Made by a program: the position numbers and the translations under genes | The notes under the pieces: model-generated | Database searches by the model: none | What the model was told of the DNA's origin: nothing | The model's input: only the letters and a program-made list of their open reading frames with translations | Source of the DNA: Puniceibacterium sediminis | Lineage (GTDB): Bacteria > Pseudomonadota > Alphaproteobacteria > Rhodobacterales > Rhodobacteraceae | NCBI RefSeq assembly: GCF_900188035.1 | Contig: NZ_FZNN01000001.1 | Coordinates: forward strand, 62,001 to 126,000 | Length of the DNA stretch: 64,000 bases | Direction of reading: 5' to 3' | Shown here: positions 7,340-17,067 of the stretch, piece by piece | Numbering within the stretch: the stretch's first letter is position 1 | Layout: each line of letters starts with the position of its first letter

Positions 7340-9319
7340 CTAAAGCAGAATGCGGAACTGCGCGAACCCTTCTGCGGTGTCGCCCGCGTCCTCAAGCGTG
7401 AGGCTGGAAACCTTGTCGGCGTAGTCACGCGCCTTTGGCCCCGTCTCGAACATGACCGAGGTGCCGGGCATCGGCACAAACGACCAGTTGGCATCGGCGG
7501 AGGGGTTGATGGTGCCCTGTTCGACGATGTAGCGCACGATCACGTCGCGGTTGGTGTCGGGCGCCTCGAACACGACGGTATCGCCCAAGGCACCGGGAAA
7601 GGAACCGCCGCCGCCCGCGCGATAGTTGTTCGTGGCAATGATGAATTCCTGACCCGGATCGACCGGGGCGCCGTTATGAGCCAGAGACACGATGCGCTGC
7701 GCCTCTGAGTTCAGCAGCACGCCTTTGGGATCGAATTTCGACGGCTGCGACAGGTCGATCTGATAGGTCACCCCGTCGATCACGTCGAAATTGTAGCTTG
7801 GAAAGTCCGGGTTCAGCAGCGGCTGATCTGCCTTTCCGGCTGCCACTTGGTTGAACATCCCAGCCGAGCGTTCCAGCCAGTCCTTCACCTCGGCACCCGT
7901 CACTTTCACCGCGCGGACGGTATTGGGATACAGGTAAAGGTCGGCCACGTTCTTGATCGCCACATCACCGGCGGGCACATCCGTGTAGTATTCCGCGCCG
8001 CCACGTCCGCCGGCCTTGAAAGGCGCGGCAGCTGAAAGGATCGGCAGGCCCTCGTATTCGGTGCCTTGCATCATTTCGGTGATGTACCATGTCTGCGCGA
8101 TCGACACGATCTGAACCGATGGGTCATCCGCCACCAGCGCAAAGTAGGAATGCAACGGGGCAGAGGTCTTGCCAACCGCGCGGCGCACATAGGCCAGCGT
8201 TTCCTCGTGTTCCTTTGCGGTCGCGGCAATCACGGCGGGATCGCTTTCCACCAGCGCGGTGATGCTGCGGTCTTCGTTGCGCTGCGAAATGGGGCGCGCC
8301 TCAGAGGTGCTGGAGACCACCCGCCAGACGTTGCCTTCGCGTTCCAGCAGCAGATCGATCACCCCGAGGTGACTGCCCCAGAAACCGCCCATGGCGGCGG
8401 GCTTGCCGTGGATGGTTCCCTTGGTCACGTCGACGCCGGCATATCCGTCATAGGTCGGCGAGGGGAAGACGAGATGCGAATGGCCGGTCATCACGGCATC
8501 GATGCCATCAATCGCCGCGACGGGGACAGAGGCGTTTTCCATGCCTTCGGTCGGTTGCGCTGCGCCGATACCCGAATGGGACAGGGCGATGATGATATCG
8601 CAACCGGCCTCTTTCATCTCGGGCACCCAGGCTTCTCCCGTGGCGACGATGTCGCGTGCCTGCACATTGCCTTCGAGGTTCTTGCGATCCCAGTTCATCA
8701 CCTGCGGCGGGGTGAAGCCGATCACGCCCACCTTGATCGGATGGGTGTTCCCGGCGCCGTCGGTGACGGTGCGGTCCAGGATCACGTAGGGTTTGAACAG
8801 TGTCGTGTCATCGCGCGGCCCCGCGCCGGATTTGGTGGCGATGTTGGCCAGCACGATGGGGAAGTCCGCCCCGGCGGTCGAATTCATCAGGAAATCGAGC
8901 CCGTAGTTGAATTCATGGTTGCCGATGGTCCCGGCATCATATCCCACGGTGTTCATGGCCGTGATGACCGGGTGCATGTCGCCGGCCTTCATTCCCCGCT
9001 CATAAGCGATGTAGTCGCCCATCGGGTTGCCCTGCAGAAAGTCGCCGTTGTCCAGCAGCAGGCTATTTGTCGCCTCGGCGCGGATGTCGTTGATGATTGC
9101 CGCAGTACGGGCAAGACCGACAGTATCCACGGGCTTGTCGGCATAATAGTCATACGGGTGGACGTGCACATGCAGGTCGGTCGTTTCAAGAAGCCTCAGA
9201 TGTGCCTGCCCGGTTGCGGCAAAGGCGGAATAGGGATGCAATGCGATCAAGGCGCTGCTTGCGGCAGTGCCCGCCAACAAGGCGCGACGGGTAAGTTTTG
9301 AGGACGAGGAGGCTGACAT
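7340..9319 (-). CDS. cpdB: 2',3'-cyclic-nucleotide 2'-phosphodiesterase/3'-nucleotidase, Tat-exported
   Basis: The 659-residue protein belongs to the 5'-nucleotidase/CpdB family. It starts with a twin-arginine signal (TRRALLAG, residues 9-16) ending in the AFAA region. The metallophosphatase domain shows TTDLHVHVHPYDYY, LLDNGDF, GNHEFNYG and GHSHLVFP metal-binding motifs. The C-terminal 5'-nucleotidase domain contains NNYRAGGGGSFPG, the substrate-binding region. It should hydrolyse 2',3'-cyclic nucleotides and 3'-nucleotides in the periplasm, releasing phosphate and nucleosides. The start at 9319 gives the Tat signal; an in-frame ATG 14 codons earlier is possible. It is divergent from nudC across 251 bp. 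Confidence 0.92.
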   Translation of the reverse strand: MSASSSSKLTRRALLAGTAASSALIALHPYSAFAATGQAHLRLLETTDLHVHVHPYDYYADKPVDTVGLARTAAIINDIRAEATNSLLLDNGDFLQGNPMGDYIAYERGMKAGDMHPVITAMNTVGYDAGTIGNHEFNYGLDFLMNSTAGADFPIVLANIATKSGAGPRDDTTLFKPYVILDRTVTDGAGNTHPIKVGVIGFTPPQVMNWDRKNLEGNVQARDIVATGEAWVPEMKEAGCDIIIALSHSGIGAAQPTEGMENASVPVAAIDGIDAVMTGHSHLVFPSPTYDGYAGVDVTKGTIHGKPAAMGGFWGSHLGVIDLLLEREGNVWRVVSSTSEARPISQRNEDRSITALVESDPAVIAATAKEHEETLAYVRRAVGKTSAPLHSYFALVADDPSVQIVSIAQTWYITEMMQGTEYEGLPILSAAAPFKAGGRGGAEYYTDVPAGDVAIKNVADLYLYPNTVRAVKVTGAEVKDWLERSAGMFNQVAAGKADQPLLNPDFPSYNFDVIDGVTYQIDLSQPSKFDPKGVLLNSEAQRIVSLAHNGAPVDPGQEFIIATNNYRAGGGGSFPGALGDTVVFEAPDTNRDVIVRYIVEQGTINPSADANWSFVPMPGTSVMFETGPKARDYADKVSSLTLEDAGDTAEGFAQFRILL

Positions 9320-9570
9320 GCTGGGTTCCCGAATCTGAGGTCGATGACAGGATAACGACAATTGTGACAGCCGGTATGGCGGTGCTGCCTAACCTTGGGT
9401 CAGACAGGCGGGCCCCCCTAGCGTTGACTTGCACTAACCGGGGTTTACCAGCGGTTGACAGTAAGAGTTTTTGCCGCGGGCGAAAAAAAGTCAACGAAGA
9501 AAGGCATTTGCCTCCGGTGCGCGACCATGGCATGGAAATTGTGCAACCACGGGTCAGGAATAGGTGCGGC

Positions 9571-10542
9571 ATGCGGCATGCAGAAGAAGTGACATTCGGC
9601 GGCTCGGCACTGGACCGCGCGGCAGAATTGCGCGGGGATATCCCGGCGCTGGCGGCAGCACTGCTGGCATCCGATACACGCACGATACTGATGTGGCAGG
9701 GCAAGCCTCTGGTAAGCGGGGATGAGGGCGCGCAGGAGTTGGTACGCCTGCCGCTGGATCATCCGGTTCTGGCCGAAGCCCGTGCCGAGCCGATCCTGTT
9801 GGGCCGCGAAGACGGCGCGGCACGCTTCGCCCACGATATTTCCAATTGGCAACCCGAAGGGCAGGACCTCGGGCAGTTGGGCGGTTTTTCGGACCTTAGC
9901 GAACAGGTGCACCCCAGCCTTGCCCCCGGTCAGCGCTTTGCCGAACTGCGGCGGGTGATGACCGGCCTCAGCCCCCGCGATGCTGAACTTGCGGCCAGCG
10001 CAAAGGCGATCCTTTCCTGGCACTCCCGGCATGGGTTCTGTGCGTGCTGCGGGGCGGCATCGGACATCGCTTCGGCCGGATGGCAACGGGTCTGCCCGGC
10101 CTGCGGCGCGCATCATTTCCCGCGCACCGATCCGGTGGTGATCATGCTGATCCTGCGGGGCAATTCGGTGCTTTTGGGCCGTTCGCCCGGCTGGCCCAAG
10201 GGAATGTATTCCTGCCTTGCCGGTTTCGTCGAACCCGGTGAGGCGATCGAGGCAGCAGTGCGCCGCGAGGTGTTCGAAGAGGCCGGCGTTCAGGTCGGCG
10301 CGGTAAGTTACCTCGCCAGCCAGCCCTGGCCGTTTCCCGCCTCGCTGATGATTGGGTGCCGGGGCGAGGCGCTGAGCGACAAGATTGTCATCGACCCGGT
10401 CGAGATCGAAGAGGCACGCTGGGTCAGTCGCGAAGAACTGGCCGTGGCCTTTGCCGGGCAGCACCCGGAAATCCTGCCGGCCCGTAATGGTGCAATTGCT
10501 CATTTCCTGCTGCGCAACTGGCTTGCGGATACGCTGGACTGA
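9571..10542 (+). CDS. nudC: NAD(+)/NADH diphosphatase NudC
   Basis: This 323-residue Nudix hydrolase has all NudC hallmarks. A zinc ribbon uses Cys157, Cys160, Cys175 and Cys178. The Nudix box runs from Gly218 (GFVEPGE) to REVFEEAGV at 232-240, and the NADH-specific motif SQPWPFP follows at 250-256. It cleaves NAD(H) to NMN(H) and AMP and may remove NAD caps from RNA. The start at 9571 (MRHAEEVTFGGSALDRAAEL) is chosen because this matches how relatives begin. The frame is open further upstream, with an ATG at 9532, so up to 13 more residues are possible. Confidence 0.93.
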   Translation: MRHAEEVTFGGSALDRAAELRGDIPALAAALLASDTRTILMWQGKPLVSGDEGAQELVRLPLDHPVLAEARAEPILLGREDGAARFAHDISNWQPEGQDLGQLGGFSDLSEQVHPSLAPGQRFAELRRVMTGLSPRDAELAASAKAILSWHSRHGFCACCGAASDIASAGWQRVCPACGAHHFPRTDPVVIMLILRGNSVLLGRSPGWPKGMYSCLAGFVEPGEAIEAAVRREVFEEAGVQVGAVSYLASQPWPFPASLMIGCRGEALSDKIVIDPVEIEEARWVSREELAVAFAGQHPEILPARNGAIAHFLLRNWLADTLD

Positions 10543-10701
10543 GGCACATCTGTCCGCTGCGCTTTGCGTCTTCTGGTCAAGTGTCGAGAGGCTGCGCAGA
10601 TTGAGTCGCAGCCCCAGGAGCATCCCTGACGTGTCCACCAATTGAAGTCGCGCCAATTCCCTTTAATGTTGCCTGAAACGGAGTGAGGGAGCGAGCGAGC
10701 C

Positions 10702-11547
10702 ATGAAATTTCTGAGATACGGACCTGCGGGCGCGGAAAAGCCGGGAATGCTTGATGCTTCGGGCGGATTGCGCGATCTGTCGGCGCATGTGATGGACCTT
10801 GCGGGCATTTCATTGCTGCCGCAGAGCCTTGCGGCGCTCGCCGCGCTGGACCCGGAAGACCTGCCATTGGTCCATGGCACCCCGCGCATCGGACCCTGCG
10901 TCGGCGCAGTGGGCAAGTTCCTGGCGATCGGGCTGAACTATGCCGATCACGCCGCCGAGGCCGGCATGGACCTGCCACAGGAACCGATCGTCTTTTCCAA
11001 AGCGACATCCTGCATCGTCGGCCCCAATGACGATGTGGAAATTCCGCGCGGATCAACCGCCACCGATTGGGAGGTCGAGCTGGGGTTCGTCATTGGCAAA
11101 AAGGCGAAATACGTGACCGAGGCCGAGGCACTGAACCATGTGGCAGGCTATTGCGTGATCAATGACGTCAGCGAACGCGATTTCCAGATCCGCCGTTCCG
11201 GTCAGTGGATCAAGGGCAAATCGGCCGATACCTTCGGGCCCATCGGACCGTGGCTGGTGACTCCGGACGAGGTCGGCGATCCGCAGGATCTGGCGCTGTA
11301 TCTTGACGTGAATGGCGTGCGGCGTCAGGACGGCACGACCCGGACGATGCATTTCACCGTGGCCCAGATCATCGCGCATCTGTCGCAATTCATGACGCTG
11401 CATCCCGGAGATGTGATCGCAACCGGCACCCCGCCCGGGGTAGGCATGGGGATGAAACCCCCGCTCTACCTGAAGGCCGGGGATGTCATGGAACTGGGTG
11501 TCGCGGGGTTGGGTGTGCAGCGCCAGCAGGTCAGAGGGTCGGATTAG
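10702..11547 (+). CDS. Fumarylacetoacetate hydrolase family protein
   Basis: This 281-residue enzyme has the FAH fold. A small N-terminal domain is followed by the catalytic part with IGLNYADHAAE near residues 77-86, metal-binding Glu124 and Glu126 (DWEVELG), Asp155 (INDVSERD), and the C-terminal TGTPPGVG motif. Relatives hydrolyse or isomerise acylpyruvates such as 2-hydroxyhepta-2,4-dienedioate or act as ureidoglycolate lyase; the exact substrate cannot be assigned. It is followed 3 bases later by the DUF4198 gene, then the FAD oxidase, so the three are probably one operon. Confidence 0.88.
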   Translation: MKFLRYGPAGAEKPGMLDASGGLRDLSAHVMDLAGISLLPQSLAALAALDPEDLPLVHGTPRIGPCVGAVGKFLAIGLNYADHAAEAGMDLPQEPIVFSKATSCIVGPNDDVEIPRGSTATDWEVELGFVIGKKAKYVTEAEALNHVAGYCVINDVSERDFQIRRSGQWIKGKSADTFGPIGPWLVTPDEVGDPQDLALYLDVNGVRRQDGTTRTMHFTVAQIIAHLSQFMTLHPGDVIATGTPPGVGMGMKPPLYLKAGDVMELGVAGLGVQRQQVRGSD

Positions 11548-11550
11548 AGC

Positions 11551-12375
11551 ATGTCATTTCTGAAAATCCTCACCTCGAAATTCACGTTCGCGGCCACGCT
11601 GTTGGCTGCTTTGCCCGCGACGGCGCATGAATTCTGGATCTCTCCGGTAGAGTATCAGGTGTCGGCCGGGACCACGCTTCTGGCCGATATTCGGGTGGGG
11701 CAGGGCTTTGAAGGGTCCGCCTTTCCCTATGTACCGGGGAATTTTACGCGTTTCGATCTGGTGCGCGGTGACGACGTGATCCCGGTCGAGGGCCGCGCCG
11801 GGGATCGTCCAGCGCTGAACATGGCGGCAGAGGGCGAAGGTCTGGCGGTCGTGGTGCATGTGACCAGAGACTACTCCCTGACCTATCCCAAATGGGAAAC
11901 CTTCGTGGGGTTCACGGAACACAAGGATATCACCTGGGCCCAGGAGCGTCATCTGGAACGCGGTCTGACGAAACAGTCGGTCAAAGAGCTATACACCCGT
12001 TTTGCCAAGAGCCTGATTGGCATTGGCGACGCCAAGGGTGCAGACCGTGAAGTGGGTCTGCGGACCGAGATTGTGGCCGAAACCAACCCCTATACCGACA
12101 ATCTGTTGGACGGATTTGCGGTGCGGGTTCTCTACGAGGGCAAGCCGCGCGCCGATGTGCAGGTAGAGCTTTTCGACAAAGCCCCGGGCGAGGCCAAGGG
12201 TGTGTCGACCTATCACCGCACGAATGATCAGGGTCAGGTCATTCTGCCGGTCGAGGCGGGGCACGAATATCTGGTGGATTCGGTGGTATTCAACGAATTG
12301 GATCCCACCACGCATGATGGATACGCGTGGGAATCGCTTTGGGCGTCGCTGACCTTCAAGGCCCCTGTGCCATGA
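11551..12375 (+). CDS. DUF4198 periplasmic protein
   Basis: This is a 274-residue exported protein. A signal peptide covers about residues 1-25 and ends TAHEFW, so the mature protein begins with a His-containing segment. DUF4198 proteins are periplasmic and are often encoded near metal (nickel or cobalt) uptake genes, but no such transporter is visible here. The segment from about residue 185 onwards looks like a beta-sandwich. The stop overlaps the start of the downstream FAD oxidase (ATGA). The mix of neighbours gives no clear function. Confidence 0.8.
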   Translation: MSFLKILTSKFTFAATLLAALPATAHEFWISPVEYQVSAGTTLLADIRVGQGFEGSAFPYVPGNFTRFDLVRGDDVIPVEGRAGDRPALNMAAEGEGLAVVVHVTRDYSLTYPKWETFVGFTEHKDITWAQERHLERGLTKQSVKELYTRFAKSLIGIGDAKGADREVGLRTEIVAETNPYTDNLLDGFAVRVLYEGKPRADVQVELFDKAPGEAKGVSTYHRTNDQGQVILPVEAGHEYLVDSVVFNELDPTTHDGYAWESLWASLTFKAPVP

Positions 12376-13784
12376 GCGACGTTCTTGGCGCGCTTCGGCG
12401 TGCGGTTGGGAATGGCGCGGTCCTGACCGGCGCCGACGCCGCGCCGTGGTCGCAGGACTGGACCGGCGCCTATCACTGGACGCCGCTTTGCGTGGTGCGC
12501 CCCGCTTCGACCGCAGAGGTGTCGGCGGTGATGAAGGTGGCGTTTGATGCGCGGATGCCGGTGGTGCCGGTCTCGGGGAATACCGGGCTTGCCGGGGGCA
12601 CTTTTGCCGAGGGTGCGATCATGCTGTCGCTCGACCGGATGAACCGCGTGCGCGAGATCCGGCCCGAGGCACGGATTGCGGTTGTCGAAGCGGGTGTGAT
12701 TCTTGCCAATCTGCACGAGGCGGCACTGGCAAAGGGGCTGGTGTTTCCGCTGACCTTTGGTGCGCGCGGGTCCAGCATGGTGGGTGGTTTCCTTAGCACC
12801 AATGCGGGAGGGTCGAACGTGCTGCGCTATGGCAATACTCGCGATCTGGTACTGGGGATCGAGGTGGTGATGGCCGACGGTCAGGTGATGAATCTGATGT
12901 CTGAACTGCACAAGGACAACTCGGGTCTGAACCTGAAACACCTGATGGTCGGGGCAGAGGGGACGCTGGGTGTGATCACGCAGGCGGTGCTGAAGCTCGT
13001 GCCAAGGCCCGCCGCCACGGCCACCGCGATGGTGGCGGTGGCGTCTCTGGACGATGCACTGTCGCTACTGAATGCGCTGCAGATGGCAACCGGTGGCGCG
13101 GTTGAGGCATTTGAATACATGCCGCAGGCGTATCTTGAGGTATATGCCCGCCACAACCCGCAGTCCCGTCCGCCCTTCGATACCGAACATGCACATTGCA
13201 TCATGGTCGAAATCGCCGCCACAGCCCCACGGGATGCAACGCCCGGACCCTACGGAGAGGTGCCGCTTGTGGGATATCTGGAGGAGGTATTGGGTGACAT
13301 GCTGGAAAGCGGCAGGGTGCTTGATGCGGTGGTGGCCCAGAACGAAGCGCAGCGCGCCGAGATATGGGAGAGGCGCGAGGCGGCGGGGTCGCTGCTGGTC
13401 AGCCGCAATCCGATGGTCAACAATGACATCGCCGTACCGCTGGACAAGGTATCGGTCTTTCTGGACCGGATGAACCTGCGTCTGGCGGTTCTGGACCCGC
13501 AGGCGGAACTGATGCTGGTGTCGCATCTGGGGGATGGGAATGTGCATTATACCGTTTGGCCCGGAAACCCGGACCCCGTGCATTGCGATGCGATCATGGA
13601 GGCGGTCGAAGAGGAGGCGCTAGCCTTGGGTGGGTCGTTTTCCGCCGAACATGGGATCGGGGTCACCAAGCGGCCCAGCATGGCGCGGCGCAAGGACAAG
13701 GTGGCAGTTTCGGCGATGAAGGCGATCAAGGCAGCGCTTGATCCCCGCGGGATTCTCAATCCGGGCAAGGTGTTCCCGGATTAA
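12372..13784 (+). CDS. FAD-binding oxidoreductase, GlcD/D-lactate dehydrogenase type
   Basis: The 470-residue flavoprotein has a PCMH FAD domain with the pyrophosphate loop PVSGNTGLAGGT near residues 74-85 and GAEGTLGVIT near residues 196-205. The FAD-oxidase C domain follows, with HLGDGNVHYTV and FSAEHGIGVTKR. The family oxidises D-2-hydroxyacids such as D-lactate, glycolate or D-2-hydroxyglutarate; this member works as a single polypeptide, with no glcE or glcF next to it. The start at 12372 overlaps the DUF4198 stop by ATGA. The 3' end converges on hemC. Confidence 0.9.
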   Translation: MSDVLGALRRAVGNGAVLTGADAAPWSQDWTGAYHWTPLCVVRPASTAEVSAVMKVAFDARMPVVPVSGNTGLAGGTFAEGAIMLSLDRMNRVREIRPEARIAVVEAGVILANLHEAALAKGLVFPLTFGARGSSMVGGFLSTNAGGSNVLRYGNTRDLVLGIEVVMADGQVMNLMSELHKDNSGLNLKHLMVGAEGTLGVITQAVLKLVPRPAATATAMVAVASLDDALSLLNALQMATGGAVEAFEYMPQAYLEVYARHNPQSRPPFDTEHAHCIMVEIAATAPRDATPGPYGEVPLVGYLEEVLGDMLESGRVLDAVVAQNEAQRAEIWERREAAGSLLVSRNPMVNNDIAVPLDKVSVFLDRMNLRLAVLDPQAELMLVSHLGDGNVHYTVWPGNPDPVHCDAIMEAVEEEALALGGSFSAEHGIGVTKRPSMARRKDKVAVSAMKAIKAALDPRGILNPGKVFPD

Positions 13785-13787
13785 CGA

Positions 13788-13811
13788 CGCAGGCCTCTTG
13801 CGGGGCCTGCG
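13788..13811. terminator. Hairpin between convergent genes
   Basis: CGCAGGCC (13788-13795) pairs with GGCCTGCG (13804-13811). The 8-bp stem lies between the convergent FAD oxidase and hemC genes and could serve both strands. There is no strong T tract. Confidence 0.4.
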
Positions 13812-13820
13812 CGGGCTGCT

Positions 13821-14783
13821 TTAGACCTTCGGTGCGCCGGTATGCCAGTCGAAAAAGCCCGGACCGGCGGTGCCCAGCAATTCCGCCGCCAGATCGCGGC
13901 CCATCTCGGCCCCGTCCGCAATTGGCCCCTCGCGCCGACCGGGATGAGCCACCGATCCATCGGGCCGCAGCACTTCGCCGCGCAGGTTCAACGTACCGCC
14001 GTCGAGTTCTGCAAGGCCAGCAATCGGCGTTTCGCACGACCCGTCGAGCCGCGCGAGAAAGGCGCGCTCGGCCGCAAGGCGCTGGCCGGTGGGGATGTGG
14101 TGGATGGCCGACAGCATCTCGGCAACGCGGTCGTCGGACGCGCGTCGTTCAATCCCGATGGCGCCCTGCGCAACGGCGGGCAGCATGTCGTTGGTGGCGA
14201 TGGGGGTGTGTGGCACGCCCGGGATCTGCATCCGGTTCAGCCCGGCCATGGCCAGAAAGGTGCAGCTCGCCACGCCATCGGCAAGCTTTTTCAGGCGTGT
14301 CTGCATGTTGCCGCGGAATTCCACCACTGTCAGATCCGGCCTGCGGTGCAGCAGTTGCGCACGGCGGCGCAGGGACGATGTGCCGACCACCGCGCCCGGG
14401 GCCAATTCGGCAATGCTGCTGAACTCGGGTGAGATGAAGGCGTCGCGCACATCTTCGCGCGGCAGGTAGGTGTCAAGCAGCAGGCCGCCCGGCTGCAGCA
14501 CCGGCATGTCCTTCATCGAATGCACGGCGATGTCGATGGCGCCAGACAGCAGGTCCTCTTCGATCTCGCGGGTGAACAGGCCCTTGCCGCCGATCTCTTT
14601 CAGCGGGCGATCCAGTATCCGGTCGCCGGTGGTCTTGATGACGACAATCGAAAATGCCTCGTGCGGCAGATCGAAGGCCTGGGCAAGCCTGTCGCGAGTC
14701 TCGTGCGCCTGCGCCAGCGCCAGCGGTGAACCGCGGGTGCCGATGCGCAGGGGGGTGGCGGGGGTGGGCAAATCTGTTCTCAT
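13821..14783 (-). CDS. hemC: Hydroxymethylbilane synthase (porphobilinogen deaminase)
   Basis: This 320-residue enzyme condenses four porphobilinogen molecules into hydroxymethylbilane in tetrapyrrole synthesis. Visible motifs are LRIGTRGSPLALAQ at the N terminus, GTSSLRRRAQL and FRGNMQTRL in the middle, and LDGSCETPIAG, whose Cys attaches the dipyrromethane cofactor. The start at 14783 is the ATG followed by RTDLPTPATPLRIGTRG; the longer frame upstream crosses the hemC-hemE promoter region. It is divergent from hemE, and a TTGTCA/TATGGC promoter-like pair with 17-bp spacing sits at 14818-14790 on this strand. Confidence 0.96.
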   Translation of the reverse strand: MRTDLPTPATPLRIGTRGSPLALAQAHETRDRLAQAFDLPHEAFSIVVIKTTGDRILDRPLKEIGGKGLFTREIEEDLLSGAIDIAVHSMKDMPVLQPGGLLLDTYLPREDVRDAFISPEFSSIAELAPGAVVGTSSLRRRAQLLHRRPDLTVVEFRGNMQTRLKKLADGVASCTFLAMAGLNRMQIPGVPHTPIATNDMLPAVAQGAIGIERRASDDRVAEMLSAIHHIPTGQRLAAERAFLARLDGSCETPIAGLAELDGGTLNLRGEVLRPDGSVAHPGRREGPIADGAEMGRDLAAELLGTAGPGFFDWHTGAPKV

Positions 14784-14898
14784 GGCACAGCCATAACGGC
14801 GACAAGTTGGACTGACAATCCTTCTCCCGGGCCTTGTCCCGGGTTGACATATCGGCGCTGGCATCGGACCAACCTGCAAATCGAAAAGGACGTTTCCC

Positions 14899-15927
14899 AT
14901 GACCAAGACCATCCTGCGCGCGCTGGCGGGCGAAACTCTGCCAACGCCGCCGATCTGGATGATGCGCCAGGCCGGCCGCTATCTGCCCGAGTACAAGGCG
15001 ACACGCGCCCAGGCGGGTGACTTCCTGTCCCTGTGCTACAATCCCGAGCTTGCCGCCGAAGTCACCCTGCAACCGATCCGCCGGTATGGGTTCGACGCGG
15101 CGATCCTGTTCGCTGACATTCTGCTGCTGCCGCAGGCACTTGGCGCCGATCTGTGGTTCGTGACCGGCGAGGGCCCGCGTCTATCCACCATCACGTCTGA
15201 ATCGGATTTCGCCGCGCTGAAACCGGTGAGCGCCATCGATGACACGCTGTCCCCGATCTACGAGACCATCAAGATCCTGCGCCGCGAACTACCCGAAGAG
15301 ACGACGCTGATCGGCTTTGCGGGCGCGCCCTGGACGGTGGCGACCTATATGATCGCAGGGCAGGGTACACCGGATCAGGGGCCTGCCCATGCGCTGAAGG
15401 ACGGCAACCGCGCGTTGTTCGAACAGCTTCTGGACAGGATTACCGAGGGCACGATCGAATACCTGTCGCGTCAGATCGACGCCGGGGCCGAGGTCGTCAA
15501 GCTTTTCGACAGCTGGGCCGGATCGCTGAAGGGTGCGGATTTCGACCGCTATGCGAAAGAACCCGCGCGCATCATCACGCAGGAGCTCAAACGGCGGCAC
15601 CCGGGCATTCCTGTCATCGCCTTTCCGCGTCAGGCTGGTGAGGGATATATCGGGTTCCATGCGGCGACGGGCGCAGATTGCGTGGCGGTGGACGATAGCG
15701 TGACGCCGGAATGGGCGGCAGAGCATGTGCAGGTTTCGGGATGCGTGCAGGGCAACCTCGCCTCGTCCCACATGGTGACCGGTGGTGATGCGCTCGTGGC
15801 AGCGACGCGGCGGGTGGTAAAGGCGTTTTCCAAGGGGCCGCATATCTTCAATCTGGGGCATGGGATCACCCCGGACGGGAATCCCGAGAATGTGCAGCTG
15901 ATGATCGACACGGTGCGCGGGAGCTGA
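14899..15927 (+). CDS. hemE: Uroporphyrinogen decarboxylase
   Basis: This 342-residue enzyme has the standard family length. It starts with [19 protein letters not shown] (residues 14-32), the substrate-binding signature. [15 protein letters not shown] and the C-terminal [16 protein letters not shown] are further hallmarks. It decarboxylates uroporphyrinogen III to coproporphyrinogen III in the cytoplasm. It is read divergently from hemC, so heme synthesis genes share the 115-bp intergenic region. A GC-rich element follows the stop. Confidence 0.97.
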   Translation: MTKTILRALAGETLPTPPIWMMRQAGRYLPEYKATRAQAGDFLSLCYNPELAAEVTLQPIRRYGFDAAILFADILLLPQALGADLWFVTGEGPRLSTITSESDFAALKPVSAIDDTLSPIYETIKILRRELPEETTLIGFAGAPWTVATYMIAGQGTPDQGPAHALKDGNRALFEQLLDRITEGTIEYLSRQIDAGAEVVKLFDSWAGSLKGADFDRYAKEPARIITQELKRRHPGIPVIAFPRQAGEGYIGFHAATGADCVAVDDSVTPEWAAEHVQVSGCVQGNLASSHMVTGGDALVAATRRVVKAFSKGPHIFNLGHGITPDGNPENVQLMIDTVRGS

Positions 15928-15933
15928 ACGCTG

Positions 15934-16001
15934 TTTTGGGGGGGCTGCCGCCGCAGCCCTGACGGGCGGTTCCCCCGGAATATTCTTTGGACAGATGAAA
16001 T
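15934..16001 (+). repeat. GC-rich hairpin element, copy B
   Basis: This lies right after hemE. A G run and GC-rich palindromic part are followed by the tail CCCCCGGAATATTCTTTGG and ACAGATGAAAT. The tail matches copies at 4253, 24111, 49127 and 58381. Confidence 0.75.
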
Positions 16002-16131
16002 GTCGGGATAGCTCTGAGAGTGTCGTGTCAGTTGGCTGGCAAGGGCCGGACGGGCACAGGGGCTACGCGGATTTGCACATTGCGCTGTGAGGCGATCGGA
16101 TTAGGTTGCCGACAGGATTCGGAGGTGCGCT

Positions 16132-17067
16132 ATGACGGCGATCGTGCAGATTGACGATGTCAAAAAGGTCTACGATGGCGGGTTCGAGGCGCTCAAGGGC
16201 GTCACCCTGAACATCGAGGAAGGTGAAATCCTGGCGCTGCTTGGCCCGAACGGGGCAGGCAAAACGACCCTGATTTCAACCATTTGCGGGATCACGCAGG
16301 CCACATCCGGCACCATCCGGGTGGGGGGGCATGACGTGGTCACGCAGTACCGCGCGGCGCGGTCACTTGTGGGTCTTGTCCCGCAAGAGGTGAACCTGGA
16401 ACCGTTCGAGAAGGTGTGGAACACTGTCCGGCTTTCGCGCGGGCTGTTCGGCAAGGCCAAGGATGATGCGCTGATCGAGAAGATCCTGCGCCAGCTGTCG
16501 CTGTGGGACAAGAAGGACACGCCGATCCGGGCACTGTCTGGCGGCATGAAACGGCGGGTGCTGATCGCCAAGGCGCTGAGCCATGAGCCGCGTGTTCTGT
16601 TTCTGGACGAGCCGACGGCGGGCGTGGACGTGGAACTGCGCCGGGACATGTGGGAGATCGTGGCCAAGCTGAAGGCGGATGGCGTGACGATCATCCTGAC
16701 CACCCATTACATCGAAGAGGCCGAGGCGATTGCCGACCGGATCGGGGTGATCAACAAGGGGCAGCTTTTGCTGGTCGAAGACAAGGACGCGCTGATGACC
16801 CGGATGGGGCAAAAGCAGCTGCGGATCGAGCTTCAGGAGAGGATTTCCGAGATTCCTCAGTCACTTGGAGAATTCAAGCTGGAGCTGGCCGAGGACGGAG
16901 ATTCGCTGATCTATTCCTATGACACACGGGCCGAGCGAACCGGGATTGCCAAGCTGATGGCGGCGATGAGCGCGGCGGGGCTGGTGCTGCGGGATTTGCG
17001 GACCAGTCAGAGTTCGCTTGAGGACATCTTTGTCGGGCTGGTTCAAGAGACGGGGGACGCGGCATGA
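16132..17067 (+). CDS. ABC transporter ATP-binding protein (ABC-2 type)
   Basis: This is a 311-residue ATPase with Walker [10 protein letters not shown] near residues 39-47, the signature LSGGMKRR, Walker [13 protein letters not shown] and an H-loop in [11 protein letters not shown] ~90-residue C-terminal extension is typical of ATPases that drive ABC-2 exporters (drug, polysaccharide or NodI-like). The start has GGAGGTGCGC upstream. The stop overlaps the permease start (ATGA), so the two make one exporter; the substrate is not deducible. Confidence 0.92.
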   Translation: MTAIVQIDDVKKVYDGGFEALKGVTLNIEEGEILALLGPNGAGKTTLISTICGITQATSGTIRVGGHDVVTQYRAARSLVGLVPQEVNLEPFEKVWNTVRLSRGLFGKAKDDALIEKILRQLSLWDKKDTPIRALSGGMKRRVLIAKALSHEPRVLFLDEPTAGVDVELRRDMWEIVAKLKADGVTIILTTHYIEEAEAIADRIGVINKGQLLLVEDKDALMTRMGQKQLRIELQERISEIPQSLGEFKLELAEDGDSLIYSYDTRAERTGIAKLMAAMSAAGLVLRDLRTSQSSLEDIFVGLVQETGDAA

